A DNA stretch of 64,000 nt from contig CAWEBF010000035.1 of assembly GCA_963807235.1 (NCBI GenBank), forward strand, positions 186,001 to 250,000, read 5' to 3'. The stretch's first letter is position 1. Each line of letters opens with the position of its first letter. This DNA is from CAWEBF01 sp963807235 (lineage in GTDB: Bacteria > Acidobacteriota > Vicinamibacteria > Vicinamibacterales > UBA2999). This document shows, piece by piece, positions 9,845-18,682 of this stretch. Made by a program: the position numbers and the translations under genes. The notes below the pieces were generated by a model that ran no database searches, was not told where the DNA came from, and was given only the letters and a program-made list of their open reading frames with translations.

Positions 9845-12498
9845 TCAGCGCGGACGCAGCCGATCGGCGATCTCGGCGAGCCAGTTCTGGACGACGACGA
9901 ACGACGGCTCGGTGCCCTCGTCCAGGTTCTTGATCATCAGGAACCGGCTGCCATCGGGCGACACGTCGTAGGCGCGGCCCCCGATCGCCGAACCAAAGCC
10001 GGCGTACTTGCGGCTAGGTGGAATGATCCTCGTAGACGGGCCGGGCACGAACACCTGCCCGGCCGCGACCGGCACGGACAGCAGGGCCCCGCCGAAGTCG
10101 CGATAGAAGAGCTCCCGCCCATCACGGGACCACAACGGCGACCGCCCACCGCTGGCGGACACCTTCCAACGGCCGCTGTCGGGGGCGGCGTAGGGCCGGA
10201 CGTAGATCTCGAACTGGCCGGTCTCGTCCGACATGTAAGCGATCCACCGGCGATCCGGCGACACCTCGGGGCTCAGTTGCTCACCCGGCGCCTGAACCAG
10301 CGCCTCGACCGCCTTCGTACTCAACGCCAGCGCCTTGATCTCCCTCCCGCGCCCGGGTACCGACTCCGTAAAAATCAAACGCCCATCGGATGCAAACGAC
10401 ACGGCCTGTTGGAGCAGCGGGCTCGTCAACAGCTGCTCCGCGGCGCCCGAGCCGTCGGTTGCCTGCAGGAACATGTTCGGCACACCCGACAGGCCGCTCG
10501 TGAACGCCAGGTGCCTGCCGTCCGGGCTCCAGGCCGGCAGCACGTTCTCGGTCGGGTCCGAGGTGAAGCGCTCCATCACCTGCCGCTTGAGGTTCCACAT
10601 CCAGACGTCGCGGTTCGGCCCGGGCACGTCCAGTGCGATCCGGGTGCCGTCGGGAGAGATGCGTGGATACGCGTATTCGGCGATGGGCGCGCCCACCAGC
10701 TGCTCGCGGCCGCGTCGATCCACCCAGACCAGCTCCCGCCGGCCGTGGCCGAGGCCAACGCCATACATCAGCGTGCCCTCGTTGGACGCGGCGAACTCCG
10801 CCGACCCGTCGCCGAGCTGCACCGGCTCGCCCACAGTGGTCAACCGTGCGAGATCGAAACGCACGGCCAGCAAGTGCTCCCCGGATGCGTAGAGCAGATG
10901 ACCCGACGGCAGATAACGCGGCCGTCCGCCGCCTCTGACGACCACGGTTCGTGCGCCGCTGTCGAGGTCCAGCGCCTCGATGCGGGCGGTGGACGAGGTG
11001 GCCGAGTCGCCGAGCGTGTTCGATTTCGTAGAGATCACGGTGAAGAGCACGGCCCGTCGTCCCGGCAGCGGCTCGGGAAACGTCACCTGCTCGCTCGGGC
11101 CGAGCAATCCGAGGGGCAATCGTTCGGGCGTACCGCCGTCGGCGGATACGCGAAACAGCCCGTTGACATCGGCGAACACGATGCCGTCGGCAGCCCAGGC
11201 GCCAATCGCACCGGCGCCTGTATCCGCCAGGCGGATCACCGGCCCTCCGGCCACGGAGACCTTGCTGAGGCCGTCGAGCGTGCCGGCTATCCATTTGCCG
11301 TCGGGCGAAAAAAACGGGAAGAAGCCGATGTCGGCGGCATCCAGCACGTCCACATCGAGGCGGTCGAGCGTGCGCACCGCGAGCCCCCTGGTGGTCAGGT
11401 AGGCGATTCGCGTTCCGTCGGGTGACATCGCGAAAAGCCGGGTCTCGTCGCCGCCGTCACGAAGCGGCGCCGAGGCCGGCGGCACGATCTCGAAGCGGCG
11501 TACCTCGCTGGCGCATCGGACCCGTCGCGCAGCGCGATCCAGCCGGCGCCAGCAAGCCCCAAGACGACGGCGGCCGCAATCGCAGGCCAGCGCTTGCGGC
11601 GGTCCCGGACGGCGACTGCCGCTGGGCCGTCCGTCAACACGGCATCGGCCAGCTCCAGCCGTGCGTCGGCGATGTCGTGGAGACGCTGACGCACGTCCTT
11701 GGCAAGGGTCCGCCGGAGCAGACGCCGGATCGACGCCGGTGTCCCGGGTGGCAGTGCGTCGAAGTCGGGCTCTCGTTCGATGATGCGCGCGATGACATCG
11801 GACGCCGTGTCGCCCTCGAACGCACGCTTACCCACCAGCATCTCGTAGAGCACGCACCCGAAAGCCCAGACGTCGGCTCGCCAATCGACGGCTCCACCCC
11901 TGGCCTGTTCCGGGCTCATGTAGGCCGGCGTGCCAACGGCACCGCCTGCGGCGTTGGACGTGGTGGCCGTGGCGAGCTGCGGGTCGGGGTCCGACTGCGA
12001 CTCGGCGCCGAGCGCCAACCCGAAGTCCAGAACCTTCACGGTGCCATCCGTTCGTATCTTGACGTTGGCGGGCTTCAGGTCGCGGTGCACGACGCCCCGC
12101 TCGTGTGCGGCCTCCAGGGCATCAGCCATCTGACGCGCGATCGCGACCGCCTCTGCCACAGGGAGCCCGGTTCCGCGCGCGCGGCGTGCCACGGCGATGT
12201 GATCCGCAAGCGTGCCGCCCTCGACAAGCTCCATCACCAGGGCTTGCAGGCCACCTCCCTCTTCGATGCCGTACAGCGTGGCGATGTTGGGATGGTTGAC
12301 CGCCGCAAGGGTCCGGGCCTCCTGCTCCAGTCGAGCGACGCGGTGAGCGTCGTATCGATGCCGGTCGGGCAGGACCTTCAGCGCGACGTCACGCCTGAGC
12401 CGGCTGTCCCGGGCGCGGTACACCTCGCCCATCCCGCCGGCGCCGAGCGGGTGGACGATGTCGTACGGGCCCAGATGATCGCCGCTCTGCAGTGACAT
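9845..12498 (-). CDS. Membrane Ser/Thr protein kinase with TolB/WD40-like beta-propeller (one frameshift)
   Basis: Acidobacterial-type receptor kinase of about 885 residues. The N-terminal kinase domain has GAGGMGEVYRARD (Gly loop), DVALKVLP (Lys), HRDLKPANVKI, LDFGLALG and YMSPEQARG. One transmembrane helix follows at about residue 310 (AAAVVLGLAGAGWIAL), then a TolB/WD40-like propeller with repeated SPDG motifs. The frame breaks near 11502 (APARY to VRRFEIVPPAS). The start is ATG 12498 by alignment to the family opening (LGPYDIVHPLG); ATG 12528 is in frame upstream. The propeller is expected outside the membrane as a sensor; the ligand is unknown. Confidence 0.88.
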
Positions 12499-12537
12499 GG
12501 CTCCCCGGGGGGGAGAGGGGCGGATCATACCCCTCCC

Positions 12538-13497
12538 TCAGAAGTAGTCGCTTCTCCAGTAGAAAACGCCGTCCGCCGGCAAATCGCACACCCCCGCTTC
12601 GAGCGAACGAATCATGAAGATGTCCTTCGAATCGGTGCGGCGACTCAACGACACCTGTGGAGGCACCGGGAACGACCGCGGCCACCAGGCGCGGATGAGG
12701 GGAGCAGGGCGGGAAGGGTCGCGAGCAGCCAGCACCTGCAGCATCCCGCCGAGACGGGCGCCAGCCGGGTCCCTGTCACCAGCCTCTTCGAGCGTCCAGC
12801 CGTGCTTGTTCTGCGACAGCACCACATAGGCGGCTGCGGCGGTGCCCTCCTCGGCGACGAAGAACTCCAGCGCGTGCGTGCCCGGCGCGCTCAGGCCGGC
12901 GAAGAGGCGCTTCTTCGACACCGCGTAATGCAGCGCCGCCGGGTCGCGCCTCAACGCGAAATGCGCTCCCGCCGTGCACGTGGCGTACATCGCGCAGATG
13001 GCGTCGTAGTCGCGCTCGGTGCCGGCGCGCACCAGCATTGCAGGCGCACCTTTCTTCAGCGCGATGTTGACGGTGACTTCGTCCATCGGCACCTTCTCGA
13101 ACCCCAGACGTCCGTAGTAGGCCTCACCGATTTCCGAGAACAGCCCGGCGACAAGGGCGCCCGCTTCGCGGGCGCTATCCACCACGCGCTCGATGAGCGC
13201 CGCGGCGTGCCCCTTGTTGCGATGTTCAGGCAGCGTGAGTACCGCGCCGATGCCGCACATCCATCCGTCGCGTCCGCCGATGCGGACGTCGTGGCGATAG
13301 CGTTTGAGCGAGGTGAGCAGGCGTCCGGCGTCGTCGACCAAAGCGAAACGGGTCAGACGCTCCCGGCCCCACGGCGTACGGAGCTGCGCGGCGTTCCATT
13401 GAGAGTAGGCGCGCCTGGTCAGCCCCTCGTGCCAGATGGGAAAGGTGCTATCCAGGACGCGCTCGAGCAGCTCGCCCTCGGCGACCACGAGATCCAT
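12538..13497 (-). CDS. Eis-like GNAT acetyltransferase
   Basis: GNAT-family N-acetyltransferase of about 319 residues. The first GNAT fold shows GIGAVLTLPEHRNKGHAAAL, the acetyl-CoA loop, and YYGRLGFEKV. A second, degenerate GNAT half follows and the protein ends with FYWRSDYF, like Eis-type double-GNAT proteins; it lacks part of the usual 400-residue length. ATG 13497 opens MDLVVAEGEL; earlier in-frame codons lack homology. It could acetylate an amine drug or metabolite; the substrate is unknown. It ends 39 bases before the kinase start and may be cotranscribed with it. Confidence 0.75.
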   Translation of the reverse strand: MDLVVAEGELLERVLDSTFPIWHEGLTRRAYSQWNAAQLRTPWGRERLTRFALVDDAGRLLTSLKRYRHDVRIGGRDGWMCGIGAVLTLPEHRNKGHAAALIERVVDSAREAGALVAGLFSEIGEAYYGRLGFEKVPMDEVTVNIALKKGAPAMLVRAGTERDYDAICAMYATCTAGAHFALRRDPAALHYAVSKKRLFAGLSAPGTHALEFFVAEEGTAAAAYVVLSQNKHGWTLEEAGDRDPAGARLGGMLQVLAARDPSRPAPLIRAWWPRSFPVPPQVSLSRRTDSKDIFMIRSLEAGVCDLPADGVFYWRSDYF

Positions 13498-13552
13498 CGT
13501 CTCCGATTGTATTGGTGGTGTGTGCAATCCGCGGGAACCTGAAGTACAAGTG

Positions 13553-13684
13553 CTAGCGAGGCTTCGCCTCGGACCGACGAGCATCAGGCTCCGCCTCGCT
13601 AGGGCAGTGCCTGATTGCCCCGCCTCCGGCGGGGCGTAGAAAACTTGACTCGTTGGTCAGGATAGGGAGGAGTCAAGTTTTCTA
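13553..13684. repeat. Stacked intergenic inverted repeats
   Basis: Several perfect dyads are packed here. CTAGCGAGGC (13553-13562) pairs with GCCTCGCTAG (13593-13602) and encloses CGAGGC/GCCTCG. GCCCCGCC/GGCGGGGC (13617-13635) has a 3-base loop. A 15-bp perfect pair lies at 13637-13651 and 13670-13684 (TAGAAAACTTGACTC and its complement), ending one base before the ATG at 13686. The last dyad encloses the purine-rich GGATAGGGAGG, which could be a Shine-Dalgarno sequence held in the loop. A GCCTCGC/GCGAGGC pair of the same type recurs at 26365-26390. Confidence 0.75.
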
Positions 13685-13685
13685 G

Positions 13686-14216
13686 ATGGAGCTCGAGGCG
13701 CTGCGTTATCCGGTCGGGAAGTTCGACGACACGATGGCGTTCACGCAGGCGACGCGCAAGGCCGCCATCGATCGCATCGCGTCGCTCCCGGCCGACGTGC
13801 GCGCGGCCGTCGGCGGCCTGGACGACAAGCAGCTGGACACGCCGTATCGCCCGGAGGGCTGGACCGTCCGCCAGGTCGTGCACCACCTGGCCGACAGCCA
13901 CATGAACGGCCTGATACGGACCAAGCTGGCGTTGACCGAGAACGCCCCCGTGATCAAGCCCTACGACGAGAACGCCTGGGCGACGCTCGCCGACATGGGC
14001 CTGCCGATCGAGATCTCGCTGGGAATGATCGACGGCATCCACGCGCGCTGGGCCGCGGTGTTCCGTTCGATGGACGACGCGCAGTTCTCGTGCGTCTTCG
14101 TGCACCCCGAGCGCGGCGCAACCCTCACGCTGGAATTCCAGGTGCACGACTACGCCTGGCACTCGTCGCACCATCTCGCGCACATCACGCGCTTGCGCAC
14201 GCGTGAGGGGTGGTAA
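13686..14216 (+). CDS. DinB/YfiT-family putative metal-dependent hydrolase (bacillithiol-transferase-like)
   Basis: Cytosolic four-helix DinB-superfamily protein of 176 residues, the usual YfiT length. It has the YfiT signature blocks YPVGKF, RPEGWTVRQVVHHLADSHMN, KLALTE, IKPYDE and YAWHSSHHLAHIT. The His residues in VVHHLADSH and AWHSSHHLAH form the metal site. YfiT relatives include bacillithiol S-transferases; whether this lineage makes bacillithiol is not visible here. ATG 13686 sits just behind the 15-bp hairpin. The downstream microcompartment gene begins within about 60 bases. Confidence 0.85.
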   Translation: MELEALRYPVGKFDDTMAFTQATRKAAIDRIASLPADVRAAVGGLDDKQLDTPYRPEGWTVRQVVHHLADSHMNGLIRTKLALTENAPVIKPYDENAWATLADMGLPIEISLGMIDGIHARWAAVFRSMDDAQFSCVFVHPERGATLTLEFQVHDYAWHSSHHLAHITRLRTREGW

Positions 14217-14277
14217 GATGGCCGCCGCGCCTGGACCACGTGGTGGTCAAACAGGCGGTCAGAAGAAGGACTCCCCA

Positions 14278-14583
14278 GTGGCCTCAGACAAAGCACCCCC
14301 GGCTACACCGCTTGGCGACGCGCTCGGCATGATCGAGACGCGCGGGCTGGTCGGCATGATCGAAGCCGCCGACGCGATGCTGAAGACCGCCAACGTGGTG
14401 CTGGTCAGCTGGCAGAAGGTGGACGCGGGGCTGGTGACCGCGATCATCCGCGGCGATGTGGGCTCCGTGAAGGCCGCCACAGACGCCGGGGCCGCCGCCG
14501 CCCGCCGCGTGGGCGAGCTGGTCGGCGTGCACGTCATTCCGCGGCCGGCGGACGACCTCGAGAAGGTCTTTCCGATTTCCTGA
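14278..14583 (+). CDS. Bacterial microcompartment shell protein (BMC-H, EutM/PduA type)
   Basis: Single BMC domain (PF00936) covering nearly the whole 101-residue product: GMIETRGLVGMIEAADAMLK, VVLVSWQKVDAGLVTAIIRG, DVGSVKAATDAGAAAARRVG and VHVIPRPADDLEKVFP. Such proteins form hexagonal tiles of microcompartment shells. GTG 14278 is preferred because AGAAGAAGGA lies 7 bases upstream and it gives the standard length; ATG 14218 would add 20 Pro/Gly-rich residues. No second shell gene, pentamer (BMC-P) or encapsulated enzyme is present in this window. Its 3' end overlaps the convergent MerR-like gene by 50 bases. Confidence 0.93.
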   Translation: MASDKAPPATPLGDALGMIETRGLVGMIEAADAMLKTANVVLVSWQKVDAGLVTAIIRGDVGSVKAATDAGAAAARRVGELVGVHVIPRPADDLEKVFPIS

Positions 14584-15049
14584 CCGCGGCCCGGCCGGGT
14601 GCCGTGCGGCGCTTGCGCTCACGCCCGGTGACCTGCCGCAGGCTCAGATCCTCTCCGACCATCAACAGCGGCTGCGTCGGCATGTCGAGGTCGAACAGCT
14701 GTCCGTCGGCTGCGCGCGCGTAGATGCGGTCGCCACCCACGAAAAGCGTCAGCGGGCCGCCGTCGCCGATGGCCTCGTAGAGCCGGATGCCGAACACGTC
14801 GCGCAGCGTCTGGAGCAGCGCCCTGAGACGCGCCACCGTGAAGCCGCGGTGCCGCAGATCGGCCAGCGCCTGCAGCTCCAGCACGTCGAGCGGCGTGTAG
14901 CGCCGCTCGGTGTAGCCTCCCGCTTCGGTTTTGTGCGACGCGACGGCCGAAGCGAACAGCCGGTTGGCGTCCCACCACTGCAGCTGCCGCGCCGAGAGGC
15001 CCGTCATGGCCGCGACCTCGCGCGAGCTGTACAACTTCTTCAGGCGCAT
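14534..15049 (-). CDS. MerR-family HTH regulator
   Basis: A 171-residue protein. Residues 5-75 are a MerR-type winged helix-turn-helix: LYSSREVAAMTGLSARQLQWW, the variant start of the recognition region, then YTPLDVLELQALADLRHRGF and a helix (VARLRALLQTLRDVFG). The C-terminal part is a small effector-like segment of beta strands with no metal-binding cysteines, followed by a basic tail. It lies 31 bases behind the pterin dehydratase gene, so it is probably in a thiO-PCD-MerR operon, and it is antisense to the last 50 bases of the microcompartment gene. Confidence 0.78.
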   Translation of the reverse strand: MRLKKLYSSREVAAMTGLSARQLQWWDANRLFASAVASHKTEAGGYTERRYTPLDVLELQALADLRHRGFTVARLRALLQTLRDVFGIRLYEAIGDGGPLTLFVGGDRIYARAADGQLFDLDMPTQPLLMVGEDLSLRQVTGRERKRRTAPGRAAVRKSERPSRGRPPAAE

Positions 15050-15080
15050 CGACGGGGTGGCCGCGCCGCCTGGCCGTTCA

Positions 15081-15368
15081 TCATTGACCGCGGAAGTGGC
15101 GCTCGGCCATCCGCGCGCCGTCGATGTCCTTGGCCGTCACGCCGCCCTGGCTGTGAGTGCTCCACGAAAGCGTGACACGTCGATAGTTGATGGCGATGTC
15201 GGGATGATGGTCGTCGCTTTCGCAGTCCGCGACCAGGCTGTCCACGAAGGCTACCGCCTGCGGGAATCCGGCGAAGGTGAACTGCTTGTGGATGGCGTCA
15301 CCGGAGTACGTCCAGCCGTCGAGGGCGCGGAGCTGCTTGTCGATCTCGTCTTTCGGCAAGAGCGCCAT
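15081..15368 (-). CDS. 4a-hydroxytetrahydrobiopterin dehydratase (pterin-4a-carbinolamine dehydratase)
   Basis: Full-length 95-residue PCD/DCoH-family enzyme that dehydrates 4a-hydroxytetrahydrobiopterin, recycling the cofactor of aromatic amino acid hydroxylases; in organisms without such hydroxylases it may serve molybdopterin or other pterin metabolism. The family active-site block is CESDDHHPDIAINYRRV followed by WSTHSQGGVTAKDI. The start is fixed by GGGAGG 7 bases upstream of ATG 15368. It lies 20 bases behind thiO. No aromatic hydroxylase is in this window. Confidence 0.92.
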   Translation of the reverse strand: MALLPKDEIDKQLRALDGWTYSGDAIHKQFTFAGFPQAVAFVDSLVADCESDDHHPDIAINYRRVTLSWSTHSQGGVTAKDIDGARMAERHFRGQ

Positions 15369-15388
15369 GAAGAACCCTCCCGTTCACT

Positions 15389-16522
15389 TCAGAGGCCGAA
15401 CCGGGCCGGCCGCATGGCGGCCAGCTCGGGCGCCGCCCGGCCGTCGAGCACCAAATCGGCCACCAGGCCGGCCGTCAGCGGCGCCAGTAGCACGCCGCTG
15501 CGATAGTGGCCCGCCGCGTAGAAGACCTGCCGCATTGTGGCCGAAGGCCCGATGATGGGCAACTCGTCATTGGTGGCGGGACGCAGGCCCACGCGCACCT
15601 CCCCGAAGACGGCCGAGTCCAGTCCAGGCACGAGGGCCGACGCCGCGTCAACGAGCGAGCGCACGCCCCCGAGCGTCGCGCGCTCGTCGAAGCCGACGTC
15701 CTCCACGGTCGCGCCCACGAGCACTGTGCCGTCCTGCCGCGGCACGATGTAACAGCCAGGTCCCCACAGGACGCGCGAGGCGACCGGAGCGCACGTCCGC
15801 ATATGAAGTAGTTGGCCACGGATGGGACGAATTACGGACTGTCGGGGGAGGTTGGTGCGGACTGTCGATGGAGGTTGGTGCGAACTGTCGGGGGAGGTTG
15901 GTAGGTCTGACAGCCAGCTGCCAGCCGCCAGAACGATCGCGTCGGCGTCGATCGGGCCCGCCTCGGTTTCCACGCGCGCGGTCTGACCGCCCGACACACC
16001 CGCAACGCGGGCCTCGGAGAACACGGCGCCGAGACGCGTCGCGCCGTCGACGAGCGCGTCCACGAGGCCGTCTGGCGACACGTAGCCATGGGCGGGAATC
16101 TCGAGGGCGGCGATGACCCGGTTCGACAAGCCGGGCTCCAGCAGCCGCGCGGCCGCCCCGTCCAGGCGCCGGTGCTCCACCTCCCCTTCCGCAAGCACCC
16201 GCGCCAGTTCGCTCAGCTCGCGCGCGCCCTCATCGTCGAACGCGCATTGCAGCGTGCCCGCGCGAGCGTATTCCGGCCGCTGGCCGGTCGCGGCCTGGAG
16301 CGCCGCGAGAAAAGGATCGTACGCGGCCATCCCCCGCACGCCCAGGGCGCGCAGCTCGGGGCTGTGGCCTTCGATATACGGAGCGAGAATGCCGGCCGAT
16401 GCGTGGGTTGCGCCGCGTCCCGGCCGGCGCGGATCGAACACCTGGACTCGTGCGCCCCGCCGGGCACACTCGAAGGCCACGGCGCAGCCGATGACTCCGG
16501 CTCCGACGATAAGAACACGCAC
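15389..16522 (-). CDS. thiO: Glycine oxidase ThiO-type FAD-dependent amino acid oxidase
   Basis: DAO-superfamily flavoenzyme of 377 residues; ThiO oxidises glycine to the imine used for the thiazole of thiamine. The N-terminal Rossmann motif is VLIVGAGVIGCAVAFECARR; GATHASAGILAPY, LRPIRG-like VIRPIRGQLLHM, GCYIVPRQDGTVLVGATVED, GLRPATNDELPIIG and AAGHYRSGVLLAP are family blocks. The start is GTG 16522. Between IVLAAGSWLSDL and VIRPIRGQ the protein has about 20 extra residues encoded by a 23-bp minisatellite (15837-15902). No other thiamine gene is adjacent, so a general amino acid oxidase role is possible. Confidence 0.85.
   Translation of the reverse strand: MRVLIVGAGVIGCAVAFECARRGARVQVFDPRRPGRGATHASAGILAPYIEGHSPELRALGVRGMAAYDPFLAALQAATGQRPEYARAGTLQCAFDDEGARELSELARVLAEGEVEHRRLDGAAARLLEPGLSNRVIAALEIPAHGYVSPDGLVDALVDGATRLGAVFSEARVAGVSGGQTARVETEAGPIDADAIVLAAGSWLSDLPTSPDSSHQPPSTVRTNLPRQSVIRPIRGQLLHMRTCAPVASRVLWGPGCYIVPRQDGTVLVGATVEDVGFDERATLGGVRSLVDAASALVPGLDSAVFGEVRVGLRPATNDELPIIGPSATMRQVFYAAGHYRSGVLLAPLTAGLVADLVLDGRAAPELAAMRPARFGL
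15837..15902 (+). repeat. 23-bp minisatellite, about three copies, inside thiO
   Basis: Copies at 15837-15859, 15860-15882 and 15883-15902 (partial) share CTGTCGNNGGAGGTTGGT, differing at two positions. Because 23 is not a multiple of three, each copy is read in a different frame, yet the total keeps thiO open. Confidence 0.88.
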
Positions 16523-16535
16523 GGAGCCATTTTAG

Positions 16536-16630
16536 TTCGTGGTTCGTGGTTCGTGGTTCGTGGCGATGGCCCGAAACTCTCGGCGCTCGCAACCACGAAC
16601 TACTACGAACTACGAACCACGAACTACGAA
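16536..16630. repeat. Inverted heptamer arrays forming a long hairpin
   Basis: Four perfect TTGCGTGG-like units, exactly TTCGTGG x4 (16536-16563), then a 29-base spacer, then CCACGAA, CTA, CTACGAA, CTACGAA, CCACGAA and CTACGAA (16593-16630), the near-complement. It ends 6 bases before the stop of the M56/TonB gene and 13 bases before the thiO start, so it could terminate one and precede the other. Similar arrays occur at 39413-39499 and 52077-52104. Confidence 0.88.
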
Positions 16631-16635
16631 CGGCG

Positions 16636-18288
16636 TCAGTCAGCAAGGCTGAAGCTGACTGAGACCGTCATCTGCACTTCCACCGGGACGCCATTGAGGA
16701 GCGTCGGCGTGAACTCCCACTGCTTCACGGCTGTGACGGCGGAGGCAGCGAACTCGGGCGCGACCTGTGCACTCAGAACACGCACCGACACCACGCGGCC
16801 GTTCACACCGATGATCGCCTCCATGGGCACCGCCCCTTCGAGGCCGGCCTCGCGCATGGCTTCTGGATAGACCGGGCGTACGTCCAGCGTTTTGGTCGGC
16901 TGCTTGATGTTGCCACCCATCCTGATACGTGCGGGAGCCGGTGACGCCGTGCGGGCCGCCGGGGCGGGACGCTTCGCCGTCACCCTGATCGTCTCCTGGA
17001 GCGACCCGACCTGTAGCGTGACGTTCTGGAGCGCGCGCTGCGCCGCCGACAGCACAAACTCGTGGCGCAGCGACTTGAACCCCGGCAGCGAGGCCTCGAG
17101 CACGTAGCTGCCGGCGCCAACGGGCTCGAACTTGAACTTGCCGTCCGGACCGGTGGTGGCTGGCCACTTGATCCTGTTGCCGTCCTCGAGCGTGACCTCG
17201 ACGCCAGGCAGCACGCCGCCGCTCGGATCGAAGACCGTGCCTTCGACCGCGAGCGCGTTGGCTTGCGCAGCGAGCCGCAGGGCGGCTGTCAGAACGACGG
17301 CGGTGATCACGAGCGCGCTCGTGGCGATGACCGCCATGCGGGACGGTGCCCGGCGATCGAGGACGGGGTTCAACATGGCGGTAACCCTCCCTTCAAGGGT
17401 CGACTGACGCGCCATGGGCACGACAGCGGCCCACGGCATCCTTGCATCACGGTTTCCACGAGCGATTTCGACCAGCTGCTCCGCGTAGCGGTCGGGCGTC
17501 ATGCCGGCCGCCAGCACCTCGTCGTCGCAGGCGCACTCGCTTTCTCTCCTGAGACGTGCGCAGGCAATCCAGAAGAGCGGGTTGAACCAGAAGATCGCGC
17601 GGACAGTTTCGGCGAAGACCTGGACCAGCCAGTCGCCGCGCCTCACGTGCGCGAGTTCGTGCAGCAACACGATGCGCACGCGATCCGCGCTCCACTCCGT
17701 GGCGTCGCGCGGCACGAGCACGGTTGGACGGATCGCCCCGAACGTCGCGAGCAGCCCTTCGCGATTCGTGACCGCCAACCGCACGGCGCGGCCGATGCCG
17801 TATTCAGCCCTGACCTCCTCGAGCAGGCGGCCCCAGGTGGCGCCGGCCTCTCCCCGGGATCGCCTGGCCAAACGACGCACATACCAGGATCCGCCTGCCA
17901 GCCTGACGAGGGCGAGCGCCGCACCCAGCGCCCACACGAACAACGCGGCATCGAGTCCCGATGGCCGGGAGGGCCGGGAGGCGACCGCAGCCGTGGCCGC
18001 AGGGCCACCATCCGGAGCGGCCTCTGCGGTCTCCCGCTCGCTCACCGCTGCCGCCGGTGCCGTGGATTCGCCCGCGGCTGCCGGCCAGGCGGACACGGGC
18101 GCCGGCAACACGCGCCATGCGGGCACGACCGGCACCAGCGGTCCCACCACAATCGCGCCGCAGAACGCGATCGCCAACACCCGATGCCGGAGTGCCGCCG
18201 ACCATCTCGTCATGCACGTCACGGCCGCCAGCGCCAGCAGCATCACAGCCGAGGATCGAACGGCGAGAAGGGCGATGTCACTTGTCAC
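16636..18288 (-). CDS. BlaR1-like M56 peptidase with carboxypeptidase-regulatory and TonB C-terminal domains
   Basis: Membrane sensor-protease of about 550 residues. N-terminal transmembrane helices are followed by the M56 zinc motif LLHELAHVRRGDWL and ESECACDDEVLAAGM. After a further helix (VIATSALVITAVVLTAAL), a carboxypeptidase-regulatory-like beta domain begins (VEGTVFDPSGGVLPGVEVTL), and the C-terminus is a TonB/energy-transducer domain (VYPEAMREAGLEGAVPMEAI, KQWEFTPTLLNGVPV). GTG 18288 is chosen: AAGGAG lies 8 bases upstream and it overlaps the BlaI stop (GTGACAAGTGA). With BlaI it forms a repressor/antirepressor pair; the signal is unknown and need not be a beta-lactam. Confidence 0.88.
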   Translation of the reverse strand: MTSDIALLAVRSSAVMLLALAAVTCMTRWSAALRHRVLAIAFCGAIVVGPLVPVVPAWRVLPAPVSAWPAAAGESTAPAAAVSERETAEAAPDGGPAATAAVASRPSRPSGLDAALFVWALGAALALVRLAGGSWYVRRLARRSRGEAGATWGRLLEEVRAEYGIGRAVRLAVTNREGLLATFGAIRPTVLVPRDATEWSADRVRIVLLHELAHVRRGDWLVQVFAETVRAIFWFNPLFWIACARLRRESECACDDEVLAAGMTPDRYAEQLVEIARGNRDARMPWAAVVPMARQSTLEGRVTAMLNPVLDRRAPSRMAVIATSALVITAVVLTAALRLAAQANALAVEGTVFDPSGGVLPGVEVTLEDGNRIKWPATTGPDGKFKFEPVGAGSYVLEASLPGFKSLRHEFVLSAAQRALQNVTLQVGSLQETIRVTAKRPAPAARTASPAPARIRMGGNIKQPTKTLDVRPVYPEAMREAGLEGAVPMEAIIGVNGRVVSVRVLSAQVAPEFAASAVTAVKQWEFTPTLLNGVPVEVQMTVSVSFSLAD

Positions 18289-18682
18289 GATTGGTTCTCC
18301 TTGCTGATCGCGCGAGCTCGGCAATCCTGTCCAGCTCTTCGTCGCTCAGCTTCGCGCTGTCGTTCGACAGCAGGGCCGTCATCACCTTGAGGCTCGACCC
18401 CTCGAAGAAGGTGTCCACCAGGTGCCGCAGCGCCGACCGGCGCGCGGTATGGCGCGGGACCTTCGGGGCGTAGACGTAGCGCGGCCCGTCCACCTCGTGG
18501 GCGATGAAACCCTTCTCTTCGAGGATTCGAAGCTGCGTGCGCACCGTGGACAGGTGAGGCGAACCGGGCAGTGCCGCCACGACGTCGTTGGCGGTGGCCC
18601 GGCCCGCGCGGTACAGCGCGTCCATGATCTGGCGTTCGCGCTTGGAGAGGCTGGCGTGCGAGGGCGTCGGCGTGGCTGCCAT
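18278..18682 (-). CDS. BlaI/MecI/CopY-family transcriptional repressor
   Basis: Repressor of 134 residues with the BlaI winged helix: LSKRERQIMDALYRAGRATA, LSTVRTQLRILEEKGFIAHE, RYVYAPKVPRHTARRSALRH and a C-terminal dimerisation helix region (LVDTFFEGS). Family members dimerise on a palindrome and are cleaved or displaced after the BlaR1-type partner is activated. A 20-bp palindrome overlaps its own start codon, so autoregulation is likely. Translationally coupled to the M56 gene. Confidence 0.92.
   Translation of the reverse strand: MAATPTPSHASLSKRERQIMDALYRAGRATANDVVAALPGSPHLSTVRTQLRILEEKGFIAHEVDGPRYVYAPKVPRHTARRSALRHLVDTFFEGSSLKVMTALLSNDSAKLSDEELDRIAELARSARRTNRDK

Noticed and set aside
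13686..15049. Search for microcompartment enzymes around the BMC gene
   Set aside because: Neighbouring genes are a DinB/YfiT protein and a MerR-like regulator; no aldehyde dehydrogenase, diol dehydratase or pentamer gene is present.
16536..16630. Repeat arrays considered as CRISPR
   Set aside because: Units are 7 bp and contiguous, with no spacers of uniform length and no cas genes in the window.
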